A stretch of DNA of 64,000 nt from the NCBI RefSeq assembly GCF_012184385.1, contig NZ_VSRL01000015.1:1-64000 (forward strand). The letters are read 5' to 3'. A program made the position numbers and the translations under genes. The notes below the pieces were generated by a model, which was given only the letters and a program-made list of their open reading frames with translations, was not told where the DNA came from and searched no databases. Of the stretch, positions 43,250-51,261 are shown piece by piece (position 1 is the first letter of the stretch; every line of letters starts with the position of its first letter). Source of the DNA: Lentzea indica. Its GTDB lineage: Bacteria; Actinomycetota; Actinomycetes; Mycobacteriales; Pseudonocardiaceae.

Positions 43250-44134
43250 ATGGTGCTCATTTTTGGGCTCGGCTGTCTGCTGCTCGCTTTCTCGTTGGGC
43301 GTCGTCGCGCTCGTAGCCAAACCGCGCGTCACCGCCTCCGGCTCGCTGGACCTGATCGAGACGAGCTACTCGGCCGCGGTCGTCCAGAAGTCGGACGTCG
43401 GCACGTCGCCGAGCTGGCTGCGCTCCATCGCCGTGCGCCTGTCCCCCGCCGGTGTGGCCCACGGGTTGCAGCGCCGCCTCGACCTGGCCGGCAACCCGGC
43501 GACCTGGACCCCGGACCGCGTGCTCGCGGCCAAGGGGCTCTGCTTGCTGGTCGGCGCCGGTCTGGGCGGCATGCTCGGCTTCCGTTCGGTGGGCTGGCTG
43601 GTCGCCGGGCTGGCAGTGGGCGCGGTCTTCGGCTTCTTCCTGCCCGACCTCCTGCTGCTCAACGCGGGCCAGAAGCGCCAGACATTGATCCGCCGCGCTC
43701 TCCCCGACGCCCTCGACATGCTGACCGTGTGTGTCGAGGCAGGCCTCGGCTTCGACGCGGCTCTCGCCCAGGTCGCCCGCAACACCGCGGGTCCACTGGC
43801 CCAGGAATGCGCCCGCGTGCTGCAGGAGATGCAGATCGGCAAGTCCCGCAACGAGGCGTTGCGCTCGCTGACCACACGCACCACGGTCAACGAGCTCCGC
43901 GCGTTCATCTCGGCCCTGTCCCAGGCCGGTGAGCTGGGCGTTCCCATCGCGTCCGTGCTGCGTGAACAGGCCCGCGAGATGCGGATCCGGCGCCGCCAGC
44001 GCGCCGAGGAACAGGCCCAGAAGGTGCCGGTGAAGATTCTGTTCCCGCTGATCGCGTGCCTGTTCCCGGCCATGTTCGTGGTCATCATCGGCTCCGGTGC
44101 CATCAGCATCGCCCGCGTCCTGATGCAGATCTGA
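43250..44134 (+). CDS. tadC: TadC-like membrane platform protein
   Basis: 294 residues; start ATG 43250 with GGAGG six bases upstream. Membrane helices near the N-terminus and at about 90-130, then the GspF domain LPDALDMLTVCVEAGLGFDAALAQVA ... LSQAGELGVPIASVLREQA, and C-terminal helices. Pairs with TadB in the inner-membrane platform. Last structural gene of the operon. Confidence 0.93.
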   Translation: MVLIFGLGCLLLAFSLGVVALVAKPRVTASGSLDLIETSYSAAVVQKSDVGTSPSWLRSIAVRLSPAGVAHGLQRRLDLAGNPATWTPDRVLAAKGLCLLVGAGLGGMLGFRSVGWLVAGLAVGAVFGFFLPDLLLLNAGQKRQTLIRRALPDALDMLTVCVEAGLGFDAALAQVARNTAGPLAQECARVLQEMQIGKSRNEALRSLTTRTTVNELRAFISALSQAGELGVPIASVLREQAREMRIRRRQRAEEQAQKVPVKILFPLIACLFPAMFVVIIGSGAISIARVLMQI

Positions 44135-44135
44135 C

Positions 44136-44180
44136 GGTCCCTGCCAGGACGGGACCAAAGACCCCATTAGGCCCTTTGGT
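44136..44180. promoter_or_regulatory. Hairpin and DevR/DosR-like boxes upstream of the response regulator
   Basis: GGTCCC / GGGACC (44136-44141 and 44151-44156) can form a hairpin after tadC. Overlapping it, 44148-44167 matches 15 of 20 positions of the DosR consensus TTSGGGACTWWAGTCCCSAA (core GGGACCAAAGACCC). A partly inverted copy, GGCCCTTTGGTG, follows. These may be binding sites for a NarL-family regulator, possibly the one encoded 60 bases downstream. Confidence 0.4.
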
Positions 44181-44242
44181 GTAACCAAGAGTGACATTCG
44201 GAACGACATGCGGGTTGAACCTTCAACCGATAGGGGCGGCTT

Positions 44243-44887
44243 ATGGCGATCAGAGTTGTCGTCGTCGACGGACACACGCTCACCCGTTTCGGTCTGACGA
44301 CGCTCGCCGCCGAGCACCCCGACCTCGAGGTGGTCGCGGAGGCGAGCACAGCGGCCGAGGCCCCCGCCGTCATCGCCGCATCGAGTCCGGACGTCGTCAC
44401 CGTGGCCGTGGGCCTGCCTGACGCCGACGGCCTGAGGTTCGCCCGCGAACTGCGCGACCGCTACCCGACGCTGGGCATCGTGGTGCTGACGTCGCAGGGC
44501 GAGGACGACGTGCTGTTCCGCGCCCTGGAGACCGGCGCATCGGCCTTCGTCGGCAAGAGCGCCCCGGTCGAGGAGATCCTCTGCGCCATCCGGCACGCAG
44601 CCGTGGCGGCCTCGTCGTTCACCGCGGCAGGCCTGGCGCTCGCCATGGCACGCCGCCAGTCCACGGCCAGCCGCCTGGCGTTGAGCCCGCGCGAGCGCGA
44701 GGTGCTGATGCTGCTGCGGGACGGCGTGTCCATCCCCGCCATCGCGCGCACCCTGTACGTGTCGCCTTCGACGGCCAAGACGTACGTGTCACGCCTCTAC
44801 GAAAAGCTCGGCGCTTCCAACCGCGCACAGGCCTTGATGGCGGCGCTGCGCAACGGCCTCATCCGAAGCGACGCCGCCAGCGCCTGA
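44243..44887 (+). CDS. NarL/FixJ-type response regulator with an incomplete receiver
   Basis: 214 residues. The receiver domain (1-120) keeps Asp9, Thr (VVLTS) and Lys (VGKS), but the second acidic residue is Gly10 and the phospho-acceptor position is Ala55 (TVAVGLP where the family has xMDVxMP). The LuxR HTH (about 148-210) is intact: LSPREREVLMLL ... SPSTAKTYVSRLYEKLG. It therefore probably acts without phosphorylation. No histidine kinase gene is adjacent. Position after tadC suggests control of the pilus genes. Confidence 0.9.
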   Translation: MAIRVVVVDGHTLTRFGLTTLAAEHPDLEVVAEASTAAEAPAVIAASSPDVVTVAVGLPDADGLRFARELRDRYPTLGIVVLTSQGEDDVLFRALETGASAFVGKSAPVEEILCAIRHAAVAASSFTAAGLALAMARRQSTASRLALSPREREVLMLLRDGVSIPAIARTLYVSPSTAKTYVSRLYEKLGASNRAQALMAALRNGLIRSDAASA

Positions 44888-44926
44888 GCACACCAGCCGC
44901 CCGGTCCCCACCAGCAATGCGGCGAG

Positions 44927-45238
44927 TCAGGCCCACCAGAAGGTCCACAGGGTCGCCCCTGTCACCACCAGCACCGCCAGCGAGGCCAACGGCGCCTTCC
45001 AGTCCGCGTACCGGTCAGCCACGATCTGCCCCGCGACGACGACCAAAGCCGCCACGACGTGCGCCGTGACCGACAACGTGCCGGGTCCAGGCAGATCGCG
45101 GGAGTTCGCGTAGAACTGGACGCCGATGTTCCCCAGAGCGAGCAGCACCATGCCCACCGCGAGCACACCGCTCACGGCGCGCAGGATTCCGTAGGTCCGC
45201 GACGGCCGCTTTGCTACTTCCACGTCCACTCCCGCCAC
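44927..45238 (-). CDS. Small membrane protein of unknown function
   Basis: 103 residues with three predicted helices: ILRAVSGVLAVGMVLLALG, SVTAHVVAALVVVAGQIVA, and ASLAVLVVTGATLWTF. Ends in WWA. The start lies 33 bases upstream of the nuclease stop codon at 45272 and reads the same way. No family recognised. Confidence 0.7.
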   Translation of the reverse strand: MAGVDVEVAKRPSRTYGILRAVSGVLAVGMVLLALGNIGVQFYANSRDLPGPGTLSVTAHVVAALVVVAGQIVADRYADWKAPLASLAVLVVTGATLWTFWWA

Positions 45239-45271
45239 CCTACGGGGCCGCCGGTTCTCACGACTCGACGG

Positions 45272-46120
45272 CTACGGAGCCAGCAACGCCCACGGTTCCA
45301 ACGACGGTGCGGCCGCCTGCCCCTCCGGACAGCTCCGCCGGAAGTCGCACCACTGGCACTGCCGCCCGGTGACCGGCGGAAACAGGATCTCCTGATCTCC
45401 ACCGGCTTTCAGCGTCTCCGTGGCCAGGTCGATCTCGTCCGCCGCCTCCTCCGCCCGCCGAACGTGCCGGGCCAGCGACTCCTCCGTGTGCTCCCACACC
45501 GCCACCGACCCGGACGGCAGGTGGTGCAACTCCACCCGGCTGCACGGCTTGCGCAACGTGCGCCGAGCGGCCAGCGCGTACAAAGCCAAAGCCTGCGAAC
45601 CCCGAGCGTCGTCAGAGGTCAGCACGTGACGCCCGGTCTTGTAGTCGACGATCACGAGCTCGCCGTCGCGGTAGTCGATGCGGTCGACCCGCCCCTCGGC
45701 CACGATGCGCTCGGTCGGCGACGACACCCAGCGCTCCACCCCGAGCGGCTCGAAGTCGACGTCCAGCGACGACACGTAGTCGTGCACCCAGCCCTGCGCG
45801 CGCGAGCGGTACTCGGCGGCCTGGTCGACGTCGCGGAAACCCTCGGACTTCCACTGCCGGTTCACCAGCGCCACGGCCTGGTCCGGCGTGCGCTTGTCCG
45901 GAGGCAGATCGAACAACGCCTTGAGGGCGTTGTGCACCACAGCGCCCAAGGTGTTGTGCGCCCAGGCACCGCCCCTCGGTGGCGTGGGGCGGTCGAGGTA
46001 CGTCATCCGGAAGCGGCGCGGGCAGTCCGTCCACGTCGCGAGCTTCGCGGGCGTGACGCGCACGAGCCGACGGCGGTGCTGCGTGCCGAAGTCGAAGCCG
46101 AGTTGTTCCACCCCAATCAA
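45272..46120 (-). CDS. RecB-family PD-(D/E)XK exonuclease with probable Fe-S cluster
   Basis: 282 residues from TTG 46120. Nuclease motifs: H in LGAVVHNALKALFD, EGRVDRIDYRDG, and VIVDYKTG (D-x-K). Four Cys, one near the N-terminus (TDCPRRF) and three at the end (QCQWCDFRRSC), match the staple [4Fe-4S] cluster of AddB/Cas4-type nucleases. M. tuberculosis Rv2119 is a similar stand-alone protein. Probably acts in DNA repair. Confidence 0.9.
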   Translation of the reverse strand: MIGVEQLGFDFGTQHRRRLVRVTPAKLATWTDCPRRFRMTYLDRPTPPRGGAWAHNTLGAVVHNALKALFDLPPDKRTPDQAVALVNRQWKSEGFRDVDQAAEYRSRAQGWVHDYVSSLDVDFEPLGVERWVSSPTERIVAEGRVDRIDYRDGELVIVDYKTGRHVLTSDDARGSQALALYALAARRTLRKPCSRVELHHLPSGSVAVWEHTEESLARHVRRAEEAADEIDLATETLKAGGDQEILFPPVTGRQCQWCDFRRSCPEGQAAAPSLEPWALLAP

Positions 46121-46284
46121 GGTACTCAGCCCCTCTGACAGTGTTGGATTGCCCCTGCTCCGCAGACGGCGGCGAGTTCGCCGGGAAGTCGGCCATCCGG
46201 CTGCCGCTTCGGCCCGAATCGCCTCCGGCGGTTGACCCGAAGGGGCAACCGGATGACCGACGCGAACTCGCTACATTTTCGCGC

Positions 46285-46587
46285 ATGGAGATCTGGCACA
46301 ACCCGCGCTGTTCCAAGAGCCGCGCCGCCAAGCAACGCCTCGACGACGAGGGCATCGAGTACACCGAACGGCGCTATCTCGACGACGCCCCCACCGCCGA
46401 GGAGCTCGACCACGTCCTCAAGCTCCTGGGCAAAGAGCCGTGGGAGATCGCGCGCACCAAGGAACCCGCCTACCCCAAGCTCCTCGAGCACGACCGCGCC
46501 AAGTGGATCGCGCACATGGTCGCCAACCCGAGCCTGATCGAGCGCCCGATCATCATCGACGGCGACAAGGCCCACATCGAGCGCTAG
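46285..46587 (+). CDS. ArsC/Spx-family reductase (arsenate reductase-like)
   Basis: 100 residues, thioredoxin-like fold: MEIWHNPRCSKSRAAKQ with the single catalytic Cys of glutaredoxin-coupled ArsC, and the conserved ERPIIIDGDKA near the end. About 15 residues shorter than typical ArsC. No other arsenic genes adjoin, so a general thiol-redox role is possible. The end overlaps the convergent MarC gene by four bases. Confidence 0.88.
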   Translation: MEIWHNPRCSKSRAAKQRLDDEGIEYTERRYLDDAPTAEELDHVLKLLGKEPWEIARTKEPAYPKLLEHDRAKWIAHMVANPSLIERPIIIDGDKAHIER

Positions 46588-47195
46588 ACGCCAGAAGAAA
46601 TGAAGCCCTGCACCGACGACGCGACCAGCTGCACGGCGATCGCGGCCAGCAGCAGACCGGCGATCTTGGCCATGAGCAGGATCCCGCTCTCCTTGAACAC
46701 CTTGATCAGCAGTCCGGCGGACCGCAGTGTCCCCAGCAGGATCAGGTGCACGGCCACGATCGCCGCGGCCAACGCGAAGTAGGAGCCCCAGCCGTCAGCC
46801 TGCCGCACGAACACGATCGTCGCGGCGATGGCGCCGGGCCCGGCCAGCAGCGGCGTCCCCAACGGCACCAGGGCGATGTTGACGTCCTCGACCTCGGGGT
46901 GGTTGGTCGCGCCCTTGCCGGTCAGCAGGTCCAGCGCGATCAGCAAGAGCAGCAACCCGCCCGCGCCCTGCAGCGCGGGAATGCCGATGTGCATGTACGC
47001 CAGGATCGAGTTGCCCGCGACGGCGAACAGCGTGATCACCAGGAACGACACCAGCACGCCCTGCCGCGCGGCTCGCTTGCGCTGGTCCCGTGACTTGCGG
47101 CCCACCAGTCCCAGGAACACGGGCACGGTGCCGGGCGGGTCCATGATCACCAGCAGGGTGATCGTGGCCTCGATGAAGAGCCGCAGGTTGAACAC
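46584..47195 (-). CDS. MarC/UPF0056 family membrane protein
   Basis: 203 residues, six membrane helices. Family motifs: LLVIMDPPGTVPVFL in the first helix, QGAGGLLLLLIALDLL, and PLGTPLLAGPGAIAATIVF. Starts at GTG 47195. Function of the family is unsettled. The PHP gene ends 12 bases upstream on the same strand. Confidence 0.92.
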   Translation of the reverse strand: MFNLRLFIEATITLLVIMDPPGTVPVFLGLVGRKSRDQRKRAARQGVLVSFLVITLFAVAGNSILAYMHIGIPALQGAGGLLLLLIALDLLTGKGATNHPEVEDVNIALVPLGTPLLAGPGAIAATIVFVRQADGWGSYFALAAAIVAVHLILLGTLRSAGLLIKVFKESGILLMAKIAGLLLAAIAVQLVASSVQGFISSGV

Positions 47196-47207
47196 GAAGA
47201 CACCGCC

Positions 47208-48065
47208 CTATCCGACGAGGATCTTGCCGCCGGTCGCCCGCTCGGCCAGAGCATCCAGCATCTCCGGCGCCGTCGTCTCCGCGCCGAGCCGCACCGTCTT
47301 GTTCGTGCCGTGGTAGTCACTCGACCCGGTGACGATCAGTCCCAGCGACGAGGCCAGCGACCGCAACGACGCCCGCGTCTCAAGATCGTGGTCCGGATGG
47401 TCCACCTCGACCCCGGCCAGGCCGGCGGCGGCCAGCGAACGCACGACGTCAGAGGTCACGATGGGCCCGCGCGACACCGCGAACGGATGCGCGAGCACCG
47501 TCACGCCACCGGCCTCGGTGATCATCTCGATGGCGCGCTCGACGGGTGTGTCGGTCCGCCCCACGTAATAACGCCCACCCGTCAGGTAGGTCGCGAAGGC
47601 CTCGTCGACGGAGGTCACCACCCCGGCGCGGATCAACGCCTGCGCCAGGTGCGGACGACCTGCGGGCGCGTCGAAGGGCAGCCGCGTCATCAGGTCGACC
47701 GGGTCGATCGGGAAGCCGTCGGCCTGCATCATCTCGGCCATCTTCTGCAGCCGGTGCCGCCGCTCCTCGCGCAGCCGCGACTGCTCGACCATCAACGCCG
47801 CGTGCGTCGGGTCGTACAGATAGGCCAGCAGATGCACGGTGATCGTGCGGCCACGGCCGTCAGGGCACGCGCAGGAGAGCTCGGCGCCACGCACCAGCCG
47901 CAGGCCAGGAGGCAATGTCGCAGCCGCCTCGGCCCACCCGGCCGCGGTGTCGTGGTCGGTGATCGCCACCGCGTCGAGCCCTGCTCGCGCCGCAGCCTTC
48001 ACCAGTTCGGCAGGGCTGTCGGTGCCGTCGGACTCGGTCGAATGGGTGTGCAGATCGATGACCAC
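47208..48065 (-). CDS. PHP-domain phosphoesterase (RNase AM/YciV-like)
   Basis: 285 residues with a complete trinuclear metal site: DLHTHSTESDG, AITDHDTAAGW, RGAELSC, LAHPFA, GSSDYHG. Relatives hydrolyse 3',5'-nucleoside bisphosphates or trim RNA 5' ends. Starts with ATG 48065 and is the gene before marC on the same strand. Confidence 0.92.
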   Translation of the reverse strand: MVIDLHTHSTESDGTDSPAELVKAAARAGLDAVAITDHDTAAGWAEAAATLPPGLRLVRGAELSCACPDGRGRTITVHLLAYLYDPTHAALMVEQSRLREERRHRLQKMAEMMQADGFPIDPVDLMTRLPFDAPAGRPHLAQALIRAGVVTSVDEAFATYLTGGRYYVGRTDTPVERAIEMITEAGGVTVLAHPFAVSRGPIVTSDVVRSLAAAGLAGVEVDHPDHDLETRASLRSLASSLGLIVTGSSDYHGTNKTVRLGAETTAPEMLDALAERATGGKILVG

Positions 48066-48101
48066 GTCGTCCAGTGTGGACGACGCCCCTGTGAGGTCCC
48101 G

Positions 48102-48662
48102 CTACGGGACCATCTTCTTCCCGCGCGCAGCCCGCTGTGCCTTGATCATCGAGAACCGCTCCGCCTGCGCCTTCTTGTCACCGAAGGTCAGCTCCGAAAT
48201 GGCGTCGTACACCTCTTCGGGGTCCGGCAGGAACTCCAGGCGGTTCAGCGCCTGGATCTGACCGGCCGACTCCACGATCAGCGTGCCGTAGCCGAACATG
48301 CGTCCGCCCACGGTGCGCTCATAGGTGAGGTCGGTGACCTTGCTGATGGGCATCATCGCGACCTTGGTCTCGAAGACGCCCGATGTCAGCATGAACCGCT
48401 TGTCGGTGACGACGATGCGCTCGACCCACCACTCGATGATGAAGTAGGCGACCCGCAACAGCACGAGCAGCCCGCCGTACCACAGCACGTTCTGGATCAC
48501 GCCCGCGTCGGCGGGAAGCAGGTACGAGATCATCATGAAGCCGGCGAGCAGTGCTGCGGCTTCGAGCACGTCCCAGATCAGGTAGGACCAGTGCCTGCGC
48601 ACCCGGATGACCCGACGCTCGCTCGACAGCAGGTAGTCGTCCGGATCACGTGGTGCGAACAT
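48102..48662 (-). CDS. Membrane protein with bacterial PH domain (bPH2)
   Basis: 186 residues. Two helices (WDVLEAAALLAGFMMISYLL; VLWYGGLLVLLRVAYFII) are followed by a bPH2 domain: RIVVTDKRFMLTSGVFETKVAMMPISKV ... YGTLIVESAGQ. Highly charged C-terminus. Role unknown; the arrangement is common in actinobacteria. Confidence 0.9.
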   Translation of the reverse strand: MFAPRDPDDYLLSSERRVIRVRRHWSYLIWDVLEAAALLAGFMMISYLLPADAGVIQNVLWYGGLLVLLRVAYFIIEWWVERIVVTDKRFMLTSGVFETKVAMMPISKVTDLTYERTVGGRMFGYGTLIVESAGQIQALNRLEFLPDPEEVYDAISELTFGDKKAQAERFSMIKAQRAARGKKMVP

Positions 48663-48726
48663 GCGCTACCAGCCCTTTCCCGATGCCAGCCAGTGCTCTG
48701 TCCCCGCCTCCCGGCGAACCGGGGGA

Positions 48727-48885
48727 CTAGAACAATTGTCGCACGAAGGTGATCAGGGCCTCAGCCGCAGTTCGCAGCGAGTTGAGGATGTTGGTGACCA
48801 ACTGTGCGGCCTGCTGCGGCTCAGCGATGAGGAAGAACAGCAGCAAGGCGATTCCGGCGAAAGTGAGAATCTTCTTCAAGTTCAC
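48727..48885 (-). CDS. Single-helix small membrane protein
   Basis: 52 residues from GTG 48885: MNLKKILTFAGIALLLFFLI, then an amphipathic part ending ITFVRQLF. An in-frame ATG at 48945 would add 20 polar residues that do not look native. Precedes the PH-domain gene on the same strand by 64 bases. No family assigned, but similar short proteins are frequent in actinomycetes. Confidence 0.7.
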   Translation of the reverse strand: MNLKKILTFAGIALLLFFLIAEPQQAAQLVTNILNSLRTAAEALITFVRQLF

Positions 48886-49020
48886 GGTGTCCACCCCGTC
48901 CGCGTTCGCACCCGTTTGGCGCCGTTCGTGACCGTTGTACAGCACGATTCAGCGCCTTGGGAGATTTGTACCGCAGCCGGGGTAGTGGACTGCACCGCCG
49001 TTCCGGGGTGACTACGCTTC

Positions 49021-49440
49021 GTGTTCGTGACGGCGAGCAGCGAGCGCACCATCCGTTGTGTCGGAGCCATCGTTCATGACTCGAACGGGCGACTACTGCT
49101 CGTGCGACGTGCCAATCCGCCTGGTGAGGGCATGTGGTCGATACCAGGCGGGCGCGTGGAGCCAAAAGAGACGGATGAGGCTGCCGTGACTAGGGAACTA
49201 GCCGAAGAAACGGGACTCTCCGTCACCGTTGGACGCCTCGTCGGCAGCGTCGAGCGCCAGGCCCCGAACGGGGTTTTCTTGATCTTCGACTACGAATGCC
49301 AGGTCACGTCGGGTGTGCTCCGAGCGGGCGACGACGCATCGGATGTCGCTTGGGTCGACAGTGCGACGTTGGCCACACTTCCGACCACTCACGGGCTCCT
49401 AGAAGCGCTTTCCGAGTGGAACTGCCTGCCCAGGGCCTGA
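49021..49440 (+). CDS. NUDIX hydrolase
   Basis: 139 residues. Complete Nudix box GGRVEPKETDEAAVTRELAEE-TG, preceded by MWSIPGGR and followed by SVERQAPNGVFLIFDYEC. The start is GTG 49021, or GTG 49027, which could be leaderless after the -10-like TACGCT at 49013. Cleaves nucleoside diphosphate-linked substrates; which one is unknown. Confidence 0.93.
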   Translation: MFVTASSERTIRCVGAIVHDSNGRLLLVRRANPPGEGMWSIPGGRVEPKETDEAAVTRELAEETGLSVTVGRLVGSVERQAPNGVFLIFDYECQVTSGVLRAGDDASDVAWVDSATLATLPTTHGLLEALSEWNCLPRA

Positions 49441-49468
49441 TCAGGGTTCACGCGATCGGGGCGAGTGC

Positions 49469-50464
49469 TCAACGCCAAACGAGACGTTGCCCGTGGGCCT
49501 CGGTGGTGGCCAGAGTGGTCGTCTCGACTTCCGAGTCACGCACACGGATGAGCCGCAGCTCACCGCCCTCGTGAGCGGCCCACCACGCGGGCCTGCCCAA
49601 AGCCGACAAAGCAGGCACCAGGTCGAGCCCTGACCCGCTCGTGATGACGACGAGCGGCGCGTCGATCGGCTCGACCGCCTTGGCGAGGTCCGCGACCGGA
49701 TCTCCGGCGACCAGACGTGGCGGGTTCTTGCGGAGCACCCCGCACGCCACTCCGAACAGACGCAGCCGTTCCGGTTGGTCGGCCCACACGCACGCCTCCA
49801 GCCAGGCGTACGCGTCCTCGTCCGCCAGGTCCGCGGGTGCCACGCCGATGCCGGCCTTCGCGGCCACCTTGATCGTCTTGGGCAGCTTCGGCAGCACCGC
49901 GCCCGGTGCCAGTTCCAGCGAGCAGTGCAGGCCCAGCGCGGCCTTCGCGGGCCCGGCGACGAGCTGACCGGCCTCCTGGGTCTGGTAGCGGTACGAGTAC
50001 TGGTCGAGCCCGAGCAGCAGACCGGCCGTCGTCGCGACCTCCACGAGCCCGATCGGCCCGCCCGCCTGCTTCGCCGCGGCGGCCACAGCCGGAAACAGAA
50101 GCGCGGCCCTGCGCACCTCGTTGCTCTGGATCACCTGGGAGCTCACCAGAGCCCGCACGCGGTCGGCGCGCTCCAGCAGGAAGTCGCGGAAGAGCGGCCA
50201 GGTGTTCTCGTCCGCGCCGTAGGTCCCGCCGAGCGACGGGTAGTAGTTCGAGAGCTGGTGGAACGGTTCCGCCTGCACCAGCCGATGCGCCGCCGCCAGC
50301 AGGAGTTCGCCCGTGGCGTTGTCCTCACTGGCGGCGGTCAGCAGATCGGCGACCTCCGGATCGTCGGCAGCACGCGACGCGAGGTGCTCGTAGAGCGGCG
50401 AGATGCCGGCCGCCTCCTCCGCGAACGCACGCAGACGCTGCTGTGCCAGATCCAGAGAAGTCAC
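49469..50464 (-). CDS. DUF2332 family protein
   Basis: 331 residues from GTG 50464, one base after the MaoC stop. DUF2332 features: QLSNYYPSLGGTYG, SNEVRRAALLFPAV, LVEVATTAGLLLGLDQYSYRY, and ACVWADQPERLRLF. The segment after NEV-RRA resembles a nucleotide- or SAM-binding strand-loop. Function unknown. A second, frameshifted DUF2332 gene lies at 52833-53946. Confidence 0.88.
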   Translation of the reverse strand: MTSLDLAQQRLRAFAEEAAGISPLYEHLASRAADDPEVADLLTAASEDNATGELLLAAAHRLVQAEPFHQLSNYYPSLGGTYGADENTWPLFRDFLLERADRVRALVSSQVIQSNEVRRAALLFPAVAAAAKQAGGPIGLVEVATTAGLLLGLDQYSYRYQTQEAGQLVAGPAKAALGLHCSLELAPGAVLPKLPKTIKVAAKAGIGVAPADLADEDAYAWLEACVWADQPERLRLFGVACGVLRKNPPRLVAGDPVADLAKAVEPIDAPLVVITSGSGLDLVPALSALGRPAWWAAHEGGELRLIRVRDSEVETTTLATTEAHGQRLVWR

Positions 50465-50465
50465 T

Positions 50466-50969
50466 TCACTCCTTCGGTTCGGGGCGCCCGGGCTGCTCGC
50501 CGCCGCGAGCTTCACCGTAAGACCTCTTGGGCACCATGACCTTGCGGCGGAAGATGCACACGACCGTGCCGTCCTGCTTGTAGCCGCGGGTCTCGACGTA
50601 GACCACGCCCCTGTCGTCCTTGGACTTGGACGGCGTCTTGTCGAGCACCTCGGTCTCTCCGTAGATCGTGTCACCGTGGAACGTCGGCTTCACGTGCCGC
50701 AGCGACTCGATCTCCAGGTTGGCGATCGCCTTGCCGGAGACGTCGGGCACGGACATGCCCAGCAGCAACGAGTAGATGTAGTTGCCGACGACGACGTTCT
50801 TGCCGAAGTCCGTCGTGTTCTCCGCGTAGTTCACGTCCATGTGGAGCGGGTGGTGATTCATCGTGAGCAGGCAGAACAGGTGGTCGTCGTACTCCGTGAC
50901 CGTCTTGCCCGGCCAGTGCTTGTAGATCGCTCCGACCTCGAACTCCTCGTAGTACCGACCGAACTGCAC
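50466..50969 (-). CDS. MaoC-like hydratase (hot-dog fold)
   Basis: 167 residues. The hydratase motif region reads TMNHHPLHMD followed by VVVGNYIYSLLLGM. The usual D-x-N-P-x-H catalytic pair has Asn instead of Asp, while the His is kept, as in some divergent MaoC relatives. Adds water across an enoyl-CoA or similar acyl-CoA. Divergent from corA; operon with DUF2332. Confidence 0.88.
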   Translation of the reverse strand: MQFGRYYEEFEVGAIYKHWPGKTVTEYDDHLFCLLTMNHHPLHMDVNYAENTTDFGKNVVVGNYIYSLLLGMSVPDVSGKAIANLEIESLRHVKPTFHGDTIYGETEVLDKTPSKSKDDRGVVYVETRGYKQDGTVVCIFRRKVMVPKRSYGEARGGEQPGRPEPKE

Positions 50970-51107
50970 CGCGCCTCCAACTACGTGTGATCGAGATCTG
51001 TCTCAGGTGGGGAGACAGTCTGAGCAGAGAGGGAGTACCCTCGGCAACCGGTGTGTGAGGATTTCCACCACCAGTGACCTTCGCCCCGAGGAGGTGAGGA
51101 CCCCTAA

Positions 51108-51167
51108 ATGAGCAAGGACCCCCACCCTGCCAGTACCAAGCGCGTCTTCACCGAGGTGGCCGGCTAG
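51108..51167 (+). CDS. 19-residue open frame upstream of corA, possible leader peptide
   Basis: ATG 51108 to TAG 51167 encodes MSKDPHPASTKRVFTEVAG. It is preceded by a strong GAGGAGGTGAGG ribosome-binding site and followed by 94 bases before corA on the same strand. Salmonella corA has a regulatory leader ORF (corL), so a similar role is conceivable here. It could also be chance. Confidence 0.4.
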   Translation: MSKDPHPASTKRVFTEVAG

Positions 51168-51261
51168 ATCGTTCTAGACCGCTCGAGTTTCCCTCCGGTG
51201 GGACGCCCGTCGTGCTTTTCGTGCACTTGAACGACGACGTGTGGCCCTGGAGGAACTCACC

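Noticed and set aside
50970-51261. An M-box (Mg2+) riboswitch before corA
   Set aside because: I could not find the conserved M-box core sequences or a matching stem order; only a short open frame with a good ribosome-binding site is evident.
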